DNA of 64,000 nucleotides from Polluticoccus soli (GCF_029269745.1 NZ_JARJHT010000002.1:1-64000); one strand, 5' to 3'. Shown: positions 29,649 to 38,817, counted from the stretch's first letter. Translations and numbers: made by a program. The notes: a model not told the origin generated them from the letters alone.

Positions 29649-30116
29649 CTAAACAGGTTGGTTTTCGAGTGATTCTAAGGCATCCAATATTCCATCTGCG
29701 CCCGGGTTGATGCCCACGGGCGACAAGTACGTCCATCGAATGATGCCTTCCTCATCTAATACATACAGCGCCCTCTTGCATTCGCCAATTGTTTCATCGT
29801 ATACTTCATAAGCCTTTGCTACTGCGCCTTTTGGCTCAAAGTCAGCAGCCAGCGGAAAGTGCAGGTTACGATCGGTGCTGAATGCATTGTGACACCATTT
29901 ACCGTCTACGGATATGCCTACAAGCTGTGCGTTGAATTTGGAGAAATACTCAAGCATTTCATTATAAAGAGCCATCTGGTCACCGCAAACAGGACTCCAG
30001 TCGGCGGGGTAAAATGCAAGCACCACCCGCTTTCCCTTCAGCTCGCTCAGGCTGAGTTTTTGGTCGGGGGTTGTGTACAGTGTAAAATCGGGCGCTCGGG
30101 TTCCAACTGCCAGCAT
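29649..30116 (-). CDS. Peroxiredoxin (AhpC/TSA family)
   Basis: The 155-residue redoxin has the peroxidatic motif PADWSPVC (Cys 44; family pattern PxxxT/SxxC) after the strand VVLAFYPADW. A second Cys in GECKRAL (about residue 114) could serve as resolving cysteine. It would reduce hydroperoxides, and the DsbA-like partner encoded one base downstream may recycle it; that link is inferred from the operon only. Confidence 0.9.
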   Translation of the reverse strand: MLAVGTRAPDFTLYTTPDQKLSLSELKGKRVVLAFYPADWSPVCGDQMALYNEMLEYFSKFNAQLVGISVDGKWCHNAFSTDRNLHFPLAADFEPKGAVAKAYEVYDETIGECKRALYVLDEEGIIRWTYLSPVGINPGADGILDALESLENQPV

Positions 30117-30274
30117 ATAGGCGCTTTACTGGTTTACGCAAAAAAATCGTGCTGTCAGCTTACTGCCGGGTAAATAGATGTGCTTCAATACTTAAGGCAT
30201 GATTTTGCAGCTTGTTCTGCTAGATTTTTTTAAAGCATGTCGAAATGCGATAGTTCATCCTAAAACTGTGAAAT

Positions 30275-31072
30275 ATGAAGAAAGATTTTCGTTTCAAAAC
30301 TCTGCTTGCCACCTTTGCCAGCGCAGCAGCTGCGCTGTTGATATCGGCAACACCAATGAAAGCACAACCTGTGGTGAAAAATATAGTCCTGGTACACGGT
30401 GCATTTGCTGATGGCTCAGGTTGGAAGGACGTATATGAAGAGCTGGTGAAAGACGGCTACAGCGTGAGCGTAGTTGGCAACCCTAATACAGGTTTGGAAG
30501 AAGACGTTGCTGCAACCAAACGAGTACTAGATCGGCAGAATGGCCCGGTGATATTGGTTGGTCACTCTTACGGTGGAATTGTTATTTCTGAAGCGGGAAA
30601 TGATCCCTCTGTGGCTGGATTGGTATATATCGATGCATTTGTTCCCGAGAGTAACGAGTCCGCTGTAGAACTACTAAAAAAATTACCCGAGGCTCGAAAC
30701 TCGGGCGTATTGCCTCCTGACAAGGACGGCTATGTTTGGTACGATAAAGCAAAATTCCATTCAGGCTTTTGCAATGAACTCAGCGACGACAAAGCCGGAT
30801 TTATGGCCAACTCGCAAGTACCTGTGAATGGATCTGTATTTACTGCAACCATCAGCAACCCTGCCTGGAAAGTAAAACCCAGCTGGTATGTGGTAGGTAC
30901 TGAAGACCAGACCATCCCGGCCGACGGGCAGAGGTTTATGGCTAAACGTGCAGGCGCTATTACCACAGAGGTTGTGGCCAGCCACGTATCGTACATAACA
31001 AAGGCCAAACACGTGGTCAAAGTGATCGAGTCTGCATCTAAAGATGCTTATAAAGTGACTGTACAGAAGTAA
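30275..31072 (+). CDS. Secreted alpha/beta hydrolase
   Basis: The 265-residue protein has a signal peptide (MKKDFRFKTLLATFASAAAA... ending MKAQ). The fold markers are LVHGAFADGSGWKDVYEEL (oxyanion HG), the nucleophile elbow GHSYGG and the late ASHVSYITKAKHVVKV containing the probable catalytic His. It resembles the plant-esterase-like family found in many Bacteroidota; substrate unknown. It is followed by a hairpin at 31097 and another hydrolase gene. Confidence 0.88.
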   Translation: MKKDFRFKTLLATFASAAAALLISATPMKAQPVVKNIVLVHGAFADGSGWKDVYEELVKDGYSVSVVGNPNTGLEEDVAATKRVLDRQNGPVILVGHSYGGIVISEAGNDPSVAGLVYIDAFVPESNESAVELLKKLPEARNSGVLPPDKDGYVWYDKAKFHSGFCNELSDDKAGFMANSQVPVNGSVFTATISNPAWKVKPSWYVVGTEDQTIPADGQRFMAKRAGAITTEVVASHVSYITKAKHVVKVIESASKDAYKVTVQK

Positions 31073-31096
31073 AAATAAATAACACACATTTTGTTG

Positions 31097-31123
31097 GTGC
31101 CGGGCGATCTTGCCCGGCACTTT
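31097..31123 (+). terminator. Hairpin after the secreted hydrolase gene
   Basis: A 9-bp GC-rich stem (GTGCCGGGC / GCCCGGCAC) with a 6-nt loop is followed by only three T residues, so it is a weak terminator or attenuator. Confidence 0.55.
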
Positions 31124-31146
31124 AAATTCCTAAACTCAAAAATACC

Positions 31147-32118
31147 ATGCAAAAAGCACCACATTATTTAAACGACTCGCATCTTTCACCTGAAGTGAAA
31201 GAGTTCTTAAAACCGTTGAATGCTGGCGGCCCGGGATTGGAAACGTTGTCGAAGCAGGATGCGCGAGATGTGCTGATCAATGCGCAACGTTCGGTTGCGG
31301 TAGATGTGTCCGGTATTCGCGAAGCAGAAAAAAACATTACGGCTGATGGATATACGATAAAGCTGAATATCGTCAAACCACTGGAGTTAAAAGAGAAATT
31401 GCCTGCATTCATTTTTATTCATGGTGGTGGATGGATCTTGGGTGACTATCCAACGCACCGGCGGCTGGTGCGCGATCTCGTTGTGGAGTCCGGTTATGTC
31501 GCGGTGTTTGTTAACTATACGCCGTCACCCGAAGCGCACTACCCACAAGCTATTAATGAGATCTATGCAGCGACAAAATGGGTGGCTGAGCATGGCAGCG
31601 AAATAGGTGTAGACGGCCGAAAGCTGGCAGTAGTGGGCAACAGCGTGGGGGGAGATATGACGGCTGCCACCTGCCTGATGGCAAAAGACAAAGGCGGGCC
31701 CGAAATACAGTTGCAGATCATGATGTGGCCCGTGACGGACTCCAGCTTCACCCAGCCCAGCTATGAAGAATATGGCGAAGAACGCTTTCTTACAGCGGCT
31801 GCAATGAAATGGATGTGGGACCAGTACACCACAGATCCTGCGCAACGCAAGGAGATATACGCTTCACCATTGAATGCAACTACAGACCAATTACGTGGTC
31901 TTCCACCGGCGCTTATCCAAGTGGCGGAAAACGATATACTTAGAGAAGAAGGCGAGGCCTATGGTCGTAAGCTGGCCGAAGCTGGCGTGCCGGTGACTGC
32001 AGTGCGATACGATGGGGTCATACATGATTTCGGAATGCTCAATGGCCTTGCTAATATTCCGCAAACAAGATCGCTGATACTTCATGCAGCAGCAGAGTTG
32101 AGGAAACACCTTCAGTAA
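31147..32118 (+). CDS. Alpha/beta hydrolase, hormone-sensitive-lipase/acetyl-esterase type
   Basis: The 323-residue cytosolic protein shows the HSL oxyanion motif HGGGW in FIFIHGGGWILGDYPTHR, the nucleophile elbow GNSVGGD, the acid region near QVAENDILREEGE (DxxxE/D) and a catalytic His in YDGVIHDFGML. The family hydrolyses short-chain esters. It is the middle of three hydrolase genes on the same strand. Confidence 0.92.
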   Translation: MQKAPHYLNDSHLSPEVKEFLKPLNAGGPGLETLSKQDARDVLINAQRSVAVDVSGIREAEKNITADGYTIKLNIVKPLELKEKLPAFIFIHGGGWILGDYPTHRRLVRDLVVESGYVAVFVNYTPSPEAHYPQAINEIYAATKWVAEHGSEIGVDGRKLAVVGNSVGGDMTAATCLMAKDKGGPEIQLQIMMWPVTDSSFTQPSYEEYGEERFLTAAAMKWMWDQYTTDPAQRKEIYASPLNATTDQLRGLPPALIQVAENDILREEGEAYGRKLAEAGVPVTAVRYDGVIHDFGMLNGLANIPQTRSLILHAAAELRKHLQ

Positions 32119-32168
32119 AAATTTGTTCCATGTGAATGATCATTACATAACTCTGTTAATACCTAACC

Positions 32169-32950
32169 ATGCAAAAAATTAGCTCAAAATCAATTGTGTT
32201 TATCGCTGGCTCTTTTGTAAGCAACAATGTTGGGATGAATGGCGCTCCTGGTTTGAAGCCAAAGGATATACAACAGTGGCGCCTCCCTGGCCATACAAAG
32301 AAGGTGACGTGAAAGAGCTTAGACCAAAGCATCCAGCTAATAACAAAGGGCTTGCACGTCTGACACTCAAAGAGCTCAAGCAGCACTATGCAAATATCAT
32401 CAGGTCACAACCGGAAAAACCCATAGTGATCGGGCACTCCTTCGGTGGCATGTTGACACAATTGATGCTGAACAACGACCTTGCCGCAGCTGCAGTTGCT
32501 ATCCATTCGGTTCCACCAATGGGCGTGCTTCCTTATGAATTTTCGTTCCTAAAGTCGGTCTGGAAATCGCTGGGATTGTTTACCTCTCTTGACGAGACCT
32601 ATCTGATGTCCTTCAAAGACTGGCAGTATGCATTTGTCAACGATCTGCCTCTTGATATACAAAAGGCTGCCTACGAAGCACTGACCATACCAGAGTCGAA
32701 GGTGGTTTCGAGAGGAGCGCTGACTAGTGAAGGAAAAGTAGATTTCAGTAAGCCTCACGCTCCTCTACTGATGATCGCAGGCGAAAAGGATCATATAACA
32801 CCGGTGCACTTGAACAAACGCAATTTTCATGCTTATCATACGCCAGGGTCTGTAGTCGATTTCAAATTATATCCCAACCATAACCATTTTGTGTTGGGGC
32901 TTCCCGACTGGCGGGATGTAGCTACTTACGTCCACGATTGGCTGAATTGA
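32169..32950 (+). pseudogene. Frameshifted alpha/beta hydrolase
   Basis: The ATG frame at 32169 gives MQKISSKSIVFIAGSFVSNN and then leaves the family; the reading continues in the next frame from TGT at 32228 as CWDEWRSWFEAKGYTTVAPP and onward to the stop at 32950. One missing base near 32226-32228 (an expected TT written as T in AACAATGTTGG) explains both. The downstream frame has the nucleophile elbow GHSFGG and the late HNHFVLG histidine. A 224-residue product could still start at GTG 32276, but it would lack the first strand and oxyanion loop. Either a recent inactivating mutation or a sequencing error. Confidence 0.8.
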
Positions 32951-32976
32951 ATTATTGGAGACATCTTTAGAAAGTG

Positions 32977-33007
32977 GTGTCAGGTATTATCACCTGACAC
33001 TATTTTT
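32977..33007. terminator. Terminator overlapping the end of the VOC gene
   Basis: A 9-bp stem (GTGTCAGGT / ACCTGACAC) with a 6-nt loop is followed by TATTTTTT on the plus strand. It serves the hydrolase gene and also contains the stop codon of the convergent VOC gene. Confidence 0.75.
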
Positions 33008-33382
33008 TATCCTCCATGGTGGATCTTTCCTGTTGTCGCCTGCGTAGTACAATATCAGCTGATTGCCGTTGGGGTCTTTTAACCGTGCTTCACGCCATAG
33101 CCAGGGCTTGTCGTTGGGCATTTCGTCTATAGCAATTCCGTTTGTTATGAGCTTTGCCACCAGTGCATCCAGCCGCTCTGTTTCAAAGTAGATCCAGATC
33201 CCATTCTCTGCTGGCGGCAGGCTATCTACTCTGTGCACCGAAAACGTTGCGTCGCCATCAGGGCATTCGAAACGCGCATAATGCCTTTGCGAGTGCACGA
33301 TGAGGTGTAAGCCTAGTAACGTATAAAAGCGAATAGAAGCTTCTACATCAAGCACGGGCACAGTTACCTGGTTCAGGTTCAT
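32990..33382 (-). CDS. VOC/glyoxalase-bleomycin resistance family protein
   Basis: The 130-residue protein has the paired beta-alpha-beta-beta-beta modules of the vicinal oxygen chelate fold: LNQVTVPVLDVEASIRFYTL at the N-terminus and ARLKDPNGNQLILYYAG at the C-terminus. The family binds a metal and acts in detoxification, dioxygenation or drug sequestration; which one cannot be told. Confidence 0.88.
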   Translation of the reverse strand: MNLNQVTVPVLDVEASIRFYTLLGLHLIVHSQRHYARFECPDGDATFSVHRVDSLPPAENGIWIYFETERLDALVAKLITNGIAIDEMPNDKPWLWREARLKDPNGNQLILYYAGDNRKDPPWRIKNSVR

Positions 33383-33386
33383 GCAA

Positions 33387-33394
33387 TAAAGTTA
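33387..33394 (-). promoter_or_regulatory. Candidate -7 element for the VOC gene
   Basis: TAACTTTA on the minus strand ends 4 bases before the ATG, implying a very short leader or leaderless transcript. The last base differs from TAnnTTTG. Confidence 0.3.
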
Positions 33395-33412
33395 TAGAGT
33401 GGGGAAGGAGTG

Positions 33413-33940
33413 TTATTTCTCCCTGTAGGCAATTGCAGTGAGTATCAGTAGTACAATGCACGCCCAGTTGGATAGAATGAACGTAAAGCCTACAAACATG
33501 GTATAGTAACCACTCAGCATACGATGCGTATAGTTCATAACCGCAGCGTTGCTCATTTGCTCGCCTTGTTGATTATGGATATACATCTCTGTGTCGATAT
33601 CGACATGCACCAGCAGCATACGCACGAAGGCTACGCCGAGCAGTATCAGGCCAAACAGGTTGTATACGGGGTATTTCATCGTCGCGATAGCGGGCAGGGC
33701 ATTATACAACTTAGGAAACATTGCAAACAGTATCGCCATGGTAACAAAACCAAGGCTCAGTAGTTTGCACAGCCTGCTTTTCTTCACCTGGCGAAAATCT
33801 TCTTCGCTCAGTGAGGCAAGTGTGCCATTGATAGCGGGGTTATGTTTTCGGATCTCTGCACCTATGACATTAACCAGGTAGTAGGCAAACACAAACGCCA
33901 GCAACGGCTGGCCAATAGCGGAATCAACTAGATACTTCAT
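33413..33940 (-). CDS. Membrane protein with four spans, unknown
   Basis: The 175-residue protein has hydrophobic segments at about 10-28, 62-80, 93-112 and 145-170. The loop after the third contains HVDIDTEMYIHNQQGEQMSN. No family recognised. It lies 31 bp upstream of the VOC gene on the same strand and could be co-transcribed, but the VOC gene also has its own -7-like element. Confidence 0.75.
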   Translation of the reverse strand: MKYLVDSAIGQPLLAFVFAYYLVNVIGAEIRKHNPAINGTLASLSEEDFRQVKKSRLCKLLSLGFVTMAILFAMFPKLYNALPAIATMKYPVYNLFGLILLGVAFVRMLLVHVDIDTEMYIHNQQGEQMSNAAVMNYTHRMLSGYYTMFVGFTFILSNWACIVLLILTAIAYREK

Positions 33941-34033
33941 TTACGATATGGAAGTTAATAAAAAACTCCAAAAAATGACACGCCTGTTCGACGGATAGTA
34001 ATAATTTAACTTTGAGCAGGGTGGATATGCAGT

Positions 34034-34936
34034 CTAACCGCCCGACCGGATAAGGCCTTTCTTCTTCAAATCCTCATATAGAGCATTGTATTTGTCTCGC
34101 GCAAGTGAGGCTTCCTTTTCCTTTCCGGCCCTGCGTAAATAGTTTATACTCTGCGTATAGAAGACTATCCGGTCGCGCCAAAAGTACTTTTCATTGAGCA
34201 GGGCCAGGTTTTCATTATAGGCCGTTTCAGCAGGTGCTAAGTTGTTAGCCGCCAGGCCAATTTCAATTGCGAGGTTATTCAGCTCAAACAATCTTGAACT
34301 GTCTTTAATACGCCAGTAGTTCCGGGCCATATCAATATACTTCATCGCGCTATCGTACTGCCCCCGGTATTGGTGAACGATGGCCAGGTTATGCCAGCTA
34401 ACAACAACTCCATTCTCATAATTCCCGGCCCGGTACAGCGCTATGGCCGTGTCTATCGTTCGTTTGGCCTGTACACCGCGGTTTATCTTACCCTGGAGTA
34501 GCCCCAGGTATTTATACATATTAGCCATTTGAAGGGTGTCGTTCAGCTCTTTCCATGTTTCCAGTGCCTGCTCGGCGTAGGGAATTGCCTCGGCTATACT
34601 GAATTTCCCTTCGTCGTGTGCAAAGGCAAGATTTTGCAGCACTATAGCCCTGTTGGGCTTGTCGTTCAGTATAGTATAATAGCTTACCGCCTGGCGGAAA
34701 TGATGAATGCTTTTGTCGGGATCGGGTATGAAGTAGTAGTCGCCTAATTTTTTATTTATCAAGGCCTGGGTAGCCATGTCGCCGGCAGCCAGTGTATCCG
34801 CTTTGTGTAATAAAGCGGCGTATTCGCTCTTGTTCTTTTTTGTTTCTGCCTGTTGTAGCAATTGTTTTACATGTGGCGACTGACCGTACGCCGCGTGGAC
34901 TATGTGTAGAAGGGTTATTAACGTTATAAGTCGCAC
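34034..34936 (-). CDS. Secreted or periplasmic TPR protein
   Basis: The 300-residue protein has a signal peptide (MRLITLITLLHIVHAAYGQ) and tetratricopeptide-like helix pairs: AIPYAEQALETWKELNDTLQ, MANMYKYLGLLQGKINRGVQ, WHNLAIVHQYRGQYDSAMKY. In Bacteroidota such TPR N-terminal parts often precede a histidine kinase or LuxR domain; here none follows and the protein stops after the TPR array, so it may be a scaffold or a truncated relative. Confidence 0.82.
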   Translation of the reverse strand: MRLITLITLLHIVHAAYGQSPHVKQLLQQAETKKNKSEYAALLHKADTLAAGDMATQALINKKLGDYYFIPDPDKSIHHFRQAVSYYTILNDKPNRAIVLQNLAFAHDEGKFSIAEAIPYAEQALETWKELNDTLQMANMYKYLGLLQGKINRGVQAKRTIDTAIALYRAGNYENGVVVSWHNLAIVHQYRGQYDSAMKYIDMARNYWRIKDSSRLFELNNLAIEIGLAANNLAPAETAYNENLALLNEKYFWRDRIVFYTQSINYLRRAGKEKEASLARDKYNALYEDLKKKGLIRSGG

Positions 34937-35080
34937 GATGTTTTTGTTTGTAATGAAAATACAAAAATCTGCTTAATATCAGTCTATTATGGAAGAGCTG
35001 GTGTTTTTGCCCAATAGCATTGATACTCAATGGCATCAATTTTTTGTTGTGTTCGCGGGACCTTAAAAATTTTCCTGCTT

Positions 35081-36862
35081 ATGAAAAAATCTACTCAAAC
35101 TTTTTTGAAAGGGCTTGCCGTTGCGTGCCTTGTAGCGATTGGTGGCAATGCCGGCGCTGCGAATTATGTCGCTACTACTACAGGGGCATGGACAAGCGGC
35201 TCTACCTGGCTTGGTGGCGTAGCTCCCTCTACAAACGTCACAAGTGATAATATTACAGTCAATGGGAGTGTGATCGTTTATCTCGATCAGAATGTGTCGA
35301 TCAGCGGAACGTCAAGTCTTAATGTTATCGGTCAGCTGAATTCAACGGCCGGTCAGGATCTGTATGTGACCAACGGTGCGACCTTTACAGGCGCCGGATC
35401 GGTGAATGTGGATAGCCTCGTACTCGGCGGCACTTCTGCAGTGCTGGGCTCAACGGGCAGTATCAACGCGCGCGCATTGACGTCGCTGGGCCTGGCTGTA
35501 GCCAGTGGTGCGTCTATTACTGCAAGTGAATCTGTGAAGTTGGCTGCTGGCCTTTTGAATCTTACCAGTGGTACATTCACATTAAACAACAATGGTAAGG
35601 TATATGTTGCAGGTGGACAGGCCGGCGTTGGTGGTACTGCCATTGTGAACCTCAATACTTACGATGTACACTACATAGAAACAAGTGCGAACGCTGGTAT
35701 TGAGCTCTATGCCAGTGGGGTAAGGAATGTATACATCGACGTACCTGCCGCCGATAGTGTTTTGCTAACAGCAAACTGGACACTCGACGATACATTGTGG
35801 CTTAACTCGGGAAAGTTTGTTCTGAATGGTAATAACGTAACGATAGGCGGAAATGGTACTGTCGGTGCTGGCGGGTCGGGCACTATTAGTTCTACCCAAT
35901 CGTCCAGTATCCTTATTACCTCAAACAACAGCTTTTTGGGTAGCCTCAATTTTACTCCCAACGCAGATGTGGTGAACACGCTATTAATAAATTTCGCCAA
36001 TAGCAATGCTACCGTAAAACTCGGTTCAGATCTGAATATATATACCAACCTGCTGTTGACAAATGGAAAGCTTGACCTTGATGGTAATTTCCTCGCGCTT
36101 GGCACAAGCGCTTCAGTGACAGGTGGATCTTCAGCAAGCTACGTGATCACCTCTGATGATGGCGGTATGAGCATGGATGTACCTGCAGGAACAACAGGTA
36201 CTTTCATGGTAGGCACTGCGGCTAATTTTGCGCCGATCGCGGTAACGGCTAATCCGGGCAGTGCCGGCGGTGTTACCAGTGTTGGTGTAAATACAGGATT
36301 GCAATCGGGCATATTTGTTGGTACTGACCTGGCGCTCACACAACCTGTAGTAAATGCAACTTGGGTTGTAGCGACCGATGCAACTACAAATGTGAACATG
36401 AATATTGCTCCTATGTGGAGCCCGGCTATGGAGGTGAATGGTTTTAATCGTACAGAAGCCTTCGTTTCGGCTAATACAAACGGTACCTGGGATGTAATGC
36501 CTGCCGGCGCAGCCACGGCTTCAGGCAGCTTGTACACTATGACGCGTTCTAATGTAACCTCAGATATCGGCGCTTATTCGGTAATGGATAAAGATGCTGT
36601 GAACAGCGTGGAAGAGGTAAAAGCTGACAAGGGCTTTGTACTATATCCTAATCCCGTTGTTAATACGCTGTATTTTAAAATGGCTGCAAGCCTGAATGCG
36701 CCAATGCAGGTGAATATTTATGATCTCGCCGGTCACCTGGTGAAGACGGCTGTTGCTAATGCGTCGAATGGTGTATCTGTTGCAGACCTGCCTTCAGGCT
36801 TTTATACAGCACAATTCAACTCAGGCGATCATAAAGCCACCGAAAAGTTTGTGAAACAATAA
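35081..36862 (+). CDS. T9SS-exported beta-rich surface protein
   Basis: From ATG 35081 the product has 593 residues, and MKKSTQTFLKGLAVACLVAI starts the signal peptide; the longer frame from 35030 is rejected for lacking one. The body is a low-complexity, Gly/Ser/Thr/Asn-rich array of short strands (repeated LNVIG, LNSG, LDLDGN-like turns) suggesting a beta-helix. The last about 75 residues are a type A sorting domain: LYPNPVVNTLYFKM, VNIYDLAGHLVKT and a GFYTAQF-containing end. It is exported and probably anchored or released by the T9SS. Function unknown. Confidence 0.9.
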   Translation: MKKSTQTFLKGLAVACLVAIGGNAGAANYVATTTGAWTSGSTWLGGVAPSTNVTSDNITVNGSVIVYLDQNVSISGTSSLNVIGQLNSTAGQDLYVTNGATFTGAGSVNVDSLVLGGTSAVLGSTGSINARALTSLGLAVASGASITASESVKLAAGLLNLTSGTFTLNNNGKVYVAGGQAGVGGTAIVNLNTYDVHYIETSANAGIELYASGVRNVYIDVPAADSVLLTANWTLDDTLWLNSGKFVLNGNNVTIGGNGTVGAGGSGTISSTQSSSILITSNNSFLGSLNFTPNADVVNTLLINFANSNATVKLGSDLNIYTNLLLTNGKLDLDGNFLALGTSASVTGGSSASYVITSDDGGMSMDVPAGTTGTFMVGTAANFAPIAVTANPGSAGGVTSVGVNTGLQSGIFVGTDLALTQPVVNATWVVATDATTNVNMNIAPMWSPAMEVNGFNRTEAFVSANTNGTWDVMPAGAATASGSLYTMTRSNVTSDIGAYSVMDKDAVNSVEEVKADKGFVLYPNPVVNTLYFKMAASLNAPMQVNIYDLAGHLVKTAVANASNGVSVADLPSGFYTAQFNSGDHKATEKFVKQ

Positions 36863-36933
36863 TAGTTATCATGGTTTATTAAGGTAAAAATAAAGAGCGA
36901 CCTATCGAGGCCACTCTTTGGTTTTAAAAACAG

Positions 36934-36957
36934 AAATGGCAGTGGAAACTGCCATTT
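36934..36957. terminator. Bidirectional terminator between convergent genes
   Basis: A 10-bp stem (AAATGGCAGT / ACTGCCATTT) with loop GGAA ends in a T-rich stretch. It separates the T9SS surface protein gene from the small minus-strand gene. Confidence 0.75.
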
Positions 36958-36985
36958 TCTTTCTTACTCCTTATATGTACCTCTG

Positions 36986-37183
36986 TTATGACCAAGGCTC
37001 CAGATTCAGGCGCAACACCGTCGAGTCTGCAGGGGTACGGCATATACCGCCCGCATAACTATCATAACTCACTGCCTGTACCGGAACCAGTACCTCTGTT
37101 GTTTTGTTAACGTTAACGTTCGTGAAAAGATCGGTTGCTTTTTTCAGCAAAGCGGCGAAGAAATTCAATTCTGATTTGTTCAT
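36986..37183 (-). CDS. Small protein of 65 residues, unknown
   Basis: An ATG frame begins MNKSELNFFAALLKKATDLF, an amphipathic helix, and continues into a Val/Ser-rich half with a single Cys (GGICRTPADSTVLRLNLEPWS). It has a TATTTTTG element 22 bases upstream and a terminator downstream, which supports a real transcription unit. No family recognised. A leader-plus-core peptide layout is conceivable but no modifying enzyme adjoins. Confidence 0.6.
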   Translation of the reverse strand: MNKSELNFFAALLKKATDLFTNVNVNKTTEVLVPVQAVSYDSYAGGICRTPADSTVLRLNLEPWS

Positions 37184-37204
37184 GATCTTGTTCTTTTTCT
37201 ACCC

Positions 37205-37212
37205 CAAAAATA
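37205..37212 (-). promoter_or_regulatory. -7 promoter element for the 65-residue gene
   Basis: TATTTTTG on the minus strand is an exact match to TAnnTTTG, 21 bases before the start codon at 37183. Confidence 0.45.
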
Positions 37213-37411
37213 GGGCGGATTATACTCAACAATTGTGACCCCGCTCACCCCGGAGTAGTGATGTTGCTCACCTTTTCTGCTGAGTATTGCTGTTGTTTTC
37301 TGATGGGCTTAACAGCTGTGTTAACTCATTCTTAAAAGGTTGGGGAATAATGACTTATGCCCAGCTGTGGCACTGTGTTTTTAGTATACTAGCGGACTAA
37401 AAAACAAGGTT

Positions 37412-37636
37412 ATGCGTTTTAATCGTGAAAACCTGCAAGAGCGGGAGAAAGGTTTGGAACAGGAAACTAGGAAAGGAAATCAGGAATTGGAAAAAACAAC
37501 AGTAACCCGTCCTGGTCAGGAAGAGCTTGAGTTGAGCGAGGTTTCAACTGAAGGTCTGCCTCAGAAAGAACAAGGCCAGCGTGAACAGACCACGGAAAAA
37601 CGTGAGCTGGGCACAGAAAAGCAGCCGCTGAAGTAG
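37412..37636 (+). CDS. Small, highly charged 74-residue protein, unknown
   Basis: The product is almost only Glu, Gln, Lys, Arg and Thr (for example LQEREKGLEQETRKGNQELE) and is predicted disordered or helical. It is framed by a strong terminator at 37664, and the ATG is the first in frame. No hydrophobic core and no known domain. Possibly a stress-related hydrophilic protein; not assigned. Confidence 0.55.
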   Translation: MRFNRENLQEREKGLEQETRKGNQELEKTTVTRPGQEELELSEVSTEGLPQKEQGQREQTTEKRELGTEKQPLK

Positions 37637-37663
37637 GTTATAAATAGTGTGATTTCGATTATA

Positions 37664-37701
37664 ATAGACGGGGCCCGTAGAAGGGCTCCGTCTATTTTTT
37701 T
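37664..37701 (+). terminator. Terminator of the 74-residue gene
   Basis: A 13-bp stem (ATAGACGGGGCCC / GGGCTCCGTCTAT, one G-T pair) with a 6-nt loop is followed by seven T residues. Confidence 0.85.
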
Positions 37702-38205
37702 GTTCTTTGACAGATCCCTTTGTTGTTATCAATCAGTCAATACGGTTCACCTTCTAATGATCTCTTATTATTATTGGCAAAGCCGCTCAGGTTATGACAT
37801 AAGTTTGTTGTTAACTTTACTATGTAGTCTTTTCGCAGCTATGTGTTAAAGGCTTGTAACTATTCCTTCACCACTTGAAAAACGACCCGTATGCAACACC
37901 CTCAGCAGCGTTGCTATCAAATACCGTCTTACGGTATCGCACCGATAGGTTCTATCCCAACATCAATCATCTCTTTTATTGCTACCGAACACGCACCTCC
38001 GATACCTCCGGGGGATAACCCATAGACTGGCGCTTAAAGCCAGACACATTAACGCGATTACATAATTACACAAGCTTAATGCTTACGCCTCGCCGAGGTA
38101 TATGAGTCACATCTCACATCATCTCCACAGATAGGATAGCATGACGCTGATGATAAGGGATAAGAGAGCGAAATAAATCGTTTACATCTAAATGAAAACA
38201 AGATT
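37702..38205. other. 504-bp region without a confident gene
   Basis: Only a 44-codon plus frame at 37891-38025 (MQHPQQRCYQIPSYGIAPIG...) is visible; it is Pro/Ile-rich and has no recognised signal. The stretch is otherwise featureless and may hold the promoter of the gene at 38206. Confidence 0.4.
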
Positions 38206-38406
38206 ATGCTCGACAAAGAAAGGCGCTATTACAATGAACATCGCCACAAACTCAGACAGATCTATCAAAACAAATTTCTGGTAGTAGTAGGGAAGAAGAT
38301 CATTGGCATTTATGACACGCATGCCGATGCTTATGCCGATAGCCGCAAGGTATTTGATGTAGGTGCCTTCCTGATCTGCAACACCGCGTTACCCCACAGG
38401 ATATAG
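38206..38406 (+). CDS. Small DUF5678-like protein, paralogue 1
   Basis: The 66-residue protein starts MLDKERRYYNEHRHKLRQIY and has a compact core NKFLVVVGKKIIGIYDTHAD followed by AYADSRKVF and GAFLICNTALPHRI. It matches the paralogues at 38605 (very close) and 41263 (distant). The pattern (helix with YxxNRxxL, then Y.NKFLV..G...G.YDT, then a Ser/Phe-Ile strand) resembles DUF5678; that assignment is from memory of the family. Function unknown. Confidence 0.8.
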   Translation: MLDKERRYYNEHRHKLRQIYQNKFLVVVGKKIIGIYDTHADAYADSRKVFDVGAFLICNTALPHRI

Positions 38407-38456
38407 ACCGTAATCTATATTCAGACCCTTTTCTATTCTCTCACCCCAAAAAGGAA

Positions 38457-38484
38457 AAACGCCCTTGCTTTTGCGGGGGCGTTT
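38457..38484 (+). terminator. Hairpin after paralogue 1
   Basis: AAACGCCC pairs with GGGCGTTT and the inner bases extend the stem to 12 bp around a TTTT loop. The following T run is short, so efficiency is uncertain. Confidence 0.55.
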
Positions 38485-38527
38485 GCGTATGGATCATACC
38501 AGCCAATGAAATACCGTTTTTTAACCC

Positions 38528-38559
38528 TTGACAAGAAGTGTTGCGCAGCAGTACTTTAG
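38528..38559 (+). promoter_or_regulatory. Candidate promoter for paralogue 2
   Basis: TTG (38528-38530), a 21-bp spacer and TACTTTAG (38552-38559) loosely match the Bacteroidota -33/-7 arrangement, about 45 bases upstream of the start. Confidence 0.25.
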
Positions 38560-38604
38560 CTGGACACCGGGATAGGAGCCTACTCAACGCCGTTCACACA
38601 CTAA

Positions 38605-38817
38605 ATGAAAACACATATGCTTGACAGAGAAAGGCGCTATTACAACACGCGCCGGCGTAAACTGCAGAAAAAGTACCAATACAAATTTATTGTGCTGGTA
38701 GGACGAAAAATAGTAGGCGTGTATGATACACATGCAGAAGCCTTCGCCGATAGCCGCAAAACGTTTGAAACGGGTGCTTTCCTGATCTGTGATACTTCGG
38801 TGCCACACAGGATCTAG
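38605..38817 (+). CDS. Small DUF5678-like protein, paralogue 2
   Basis: The 70-residue product (or 66 from ATG 38617) is closely similar to the gene at 38206: MLDRERRYYNTRRRKLQKKY then YKFIVLVGRKIVGVYDTHAE, AFADSRKTFETGAFLIC and PHRI at the end. The two are about 400 bp apart, each with its own terminator, so this is a local duplication kept as two separate transcription units. The strongly basic N-terminal helix hints at nucleic-acid or ribosome binding, but this is inference. Confidence 0.8.
   Translation: MKTHMLDRERRYYNTRRRKLQKKYQYKFIVLVGRKIVGVYDTHAEAFADSRKTFETGAFLICDTSVPHRI

Noticed and set aside
34006-34013. TAACTTTG as a promoter
   Set aside because: It points rightward into the 3' end of a minus-strand gene with no plus-strand gene following.
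37649-37849. 66-codon plus frame
   Set aside because: It runs across the terminator hairpin at 37664 and shows no domain.
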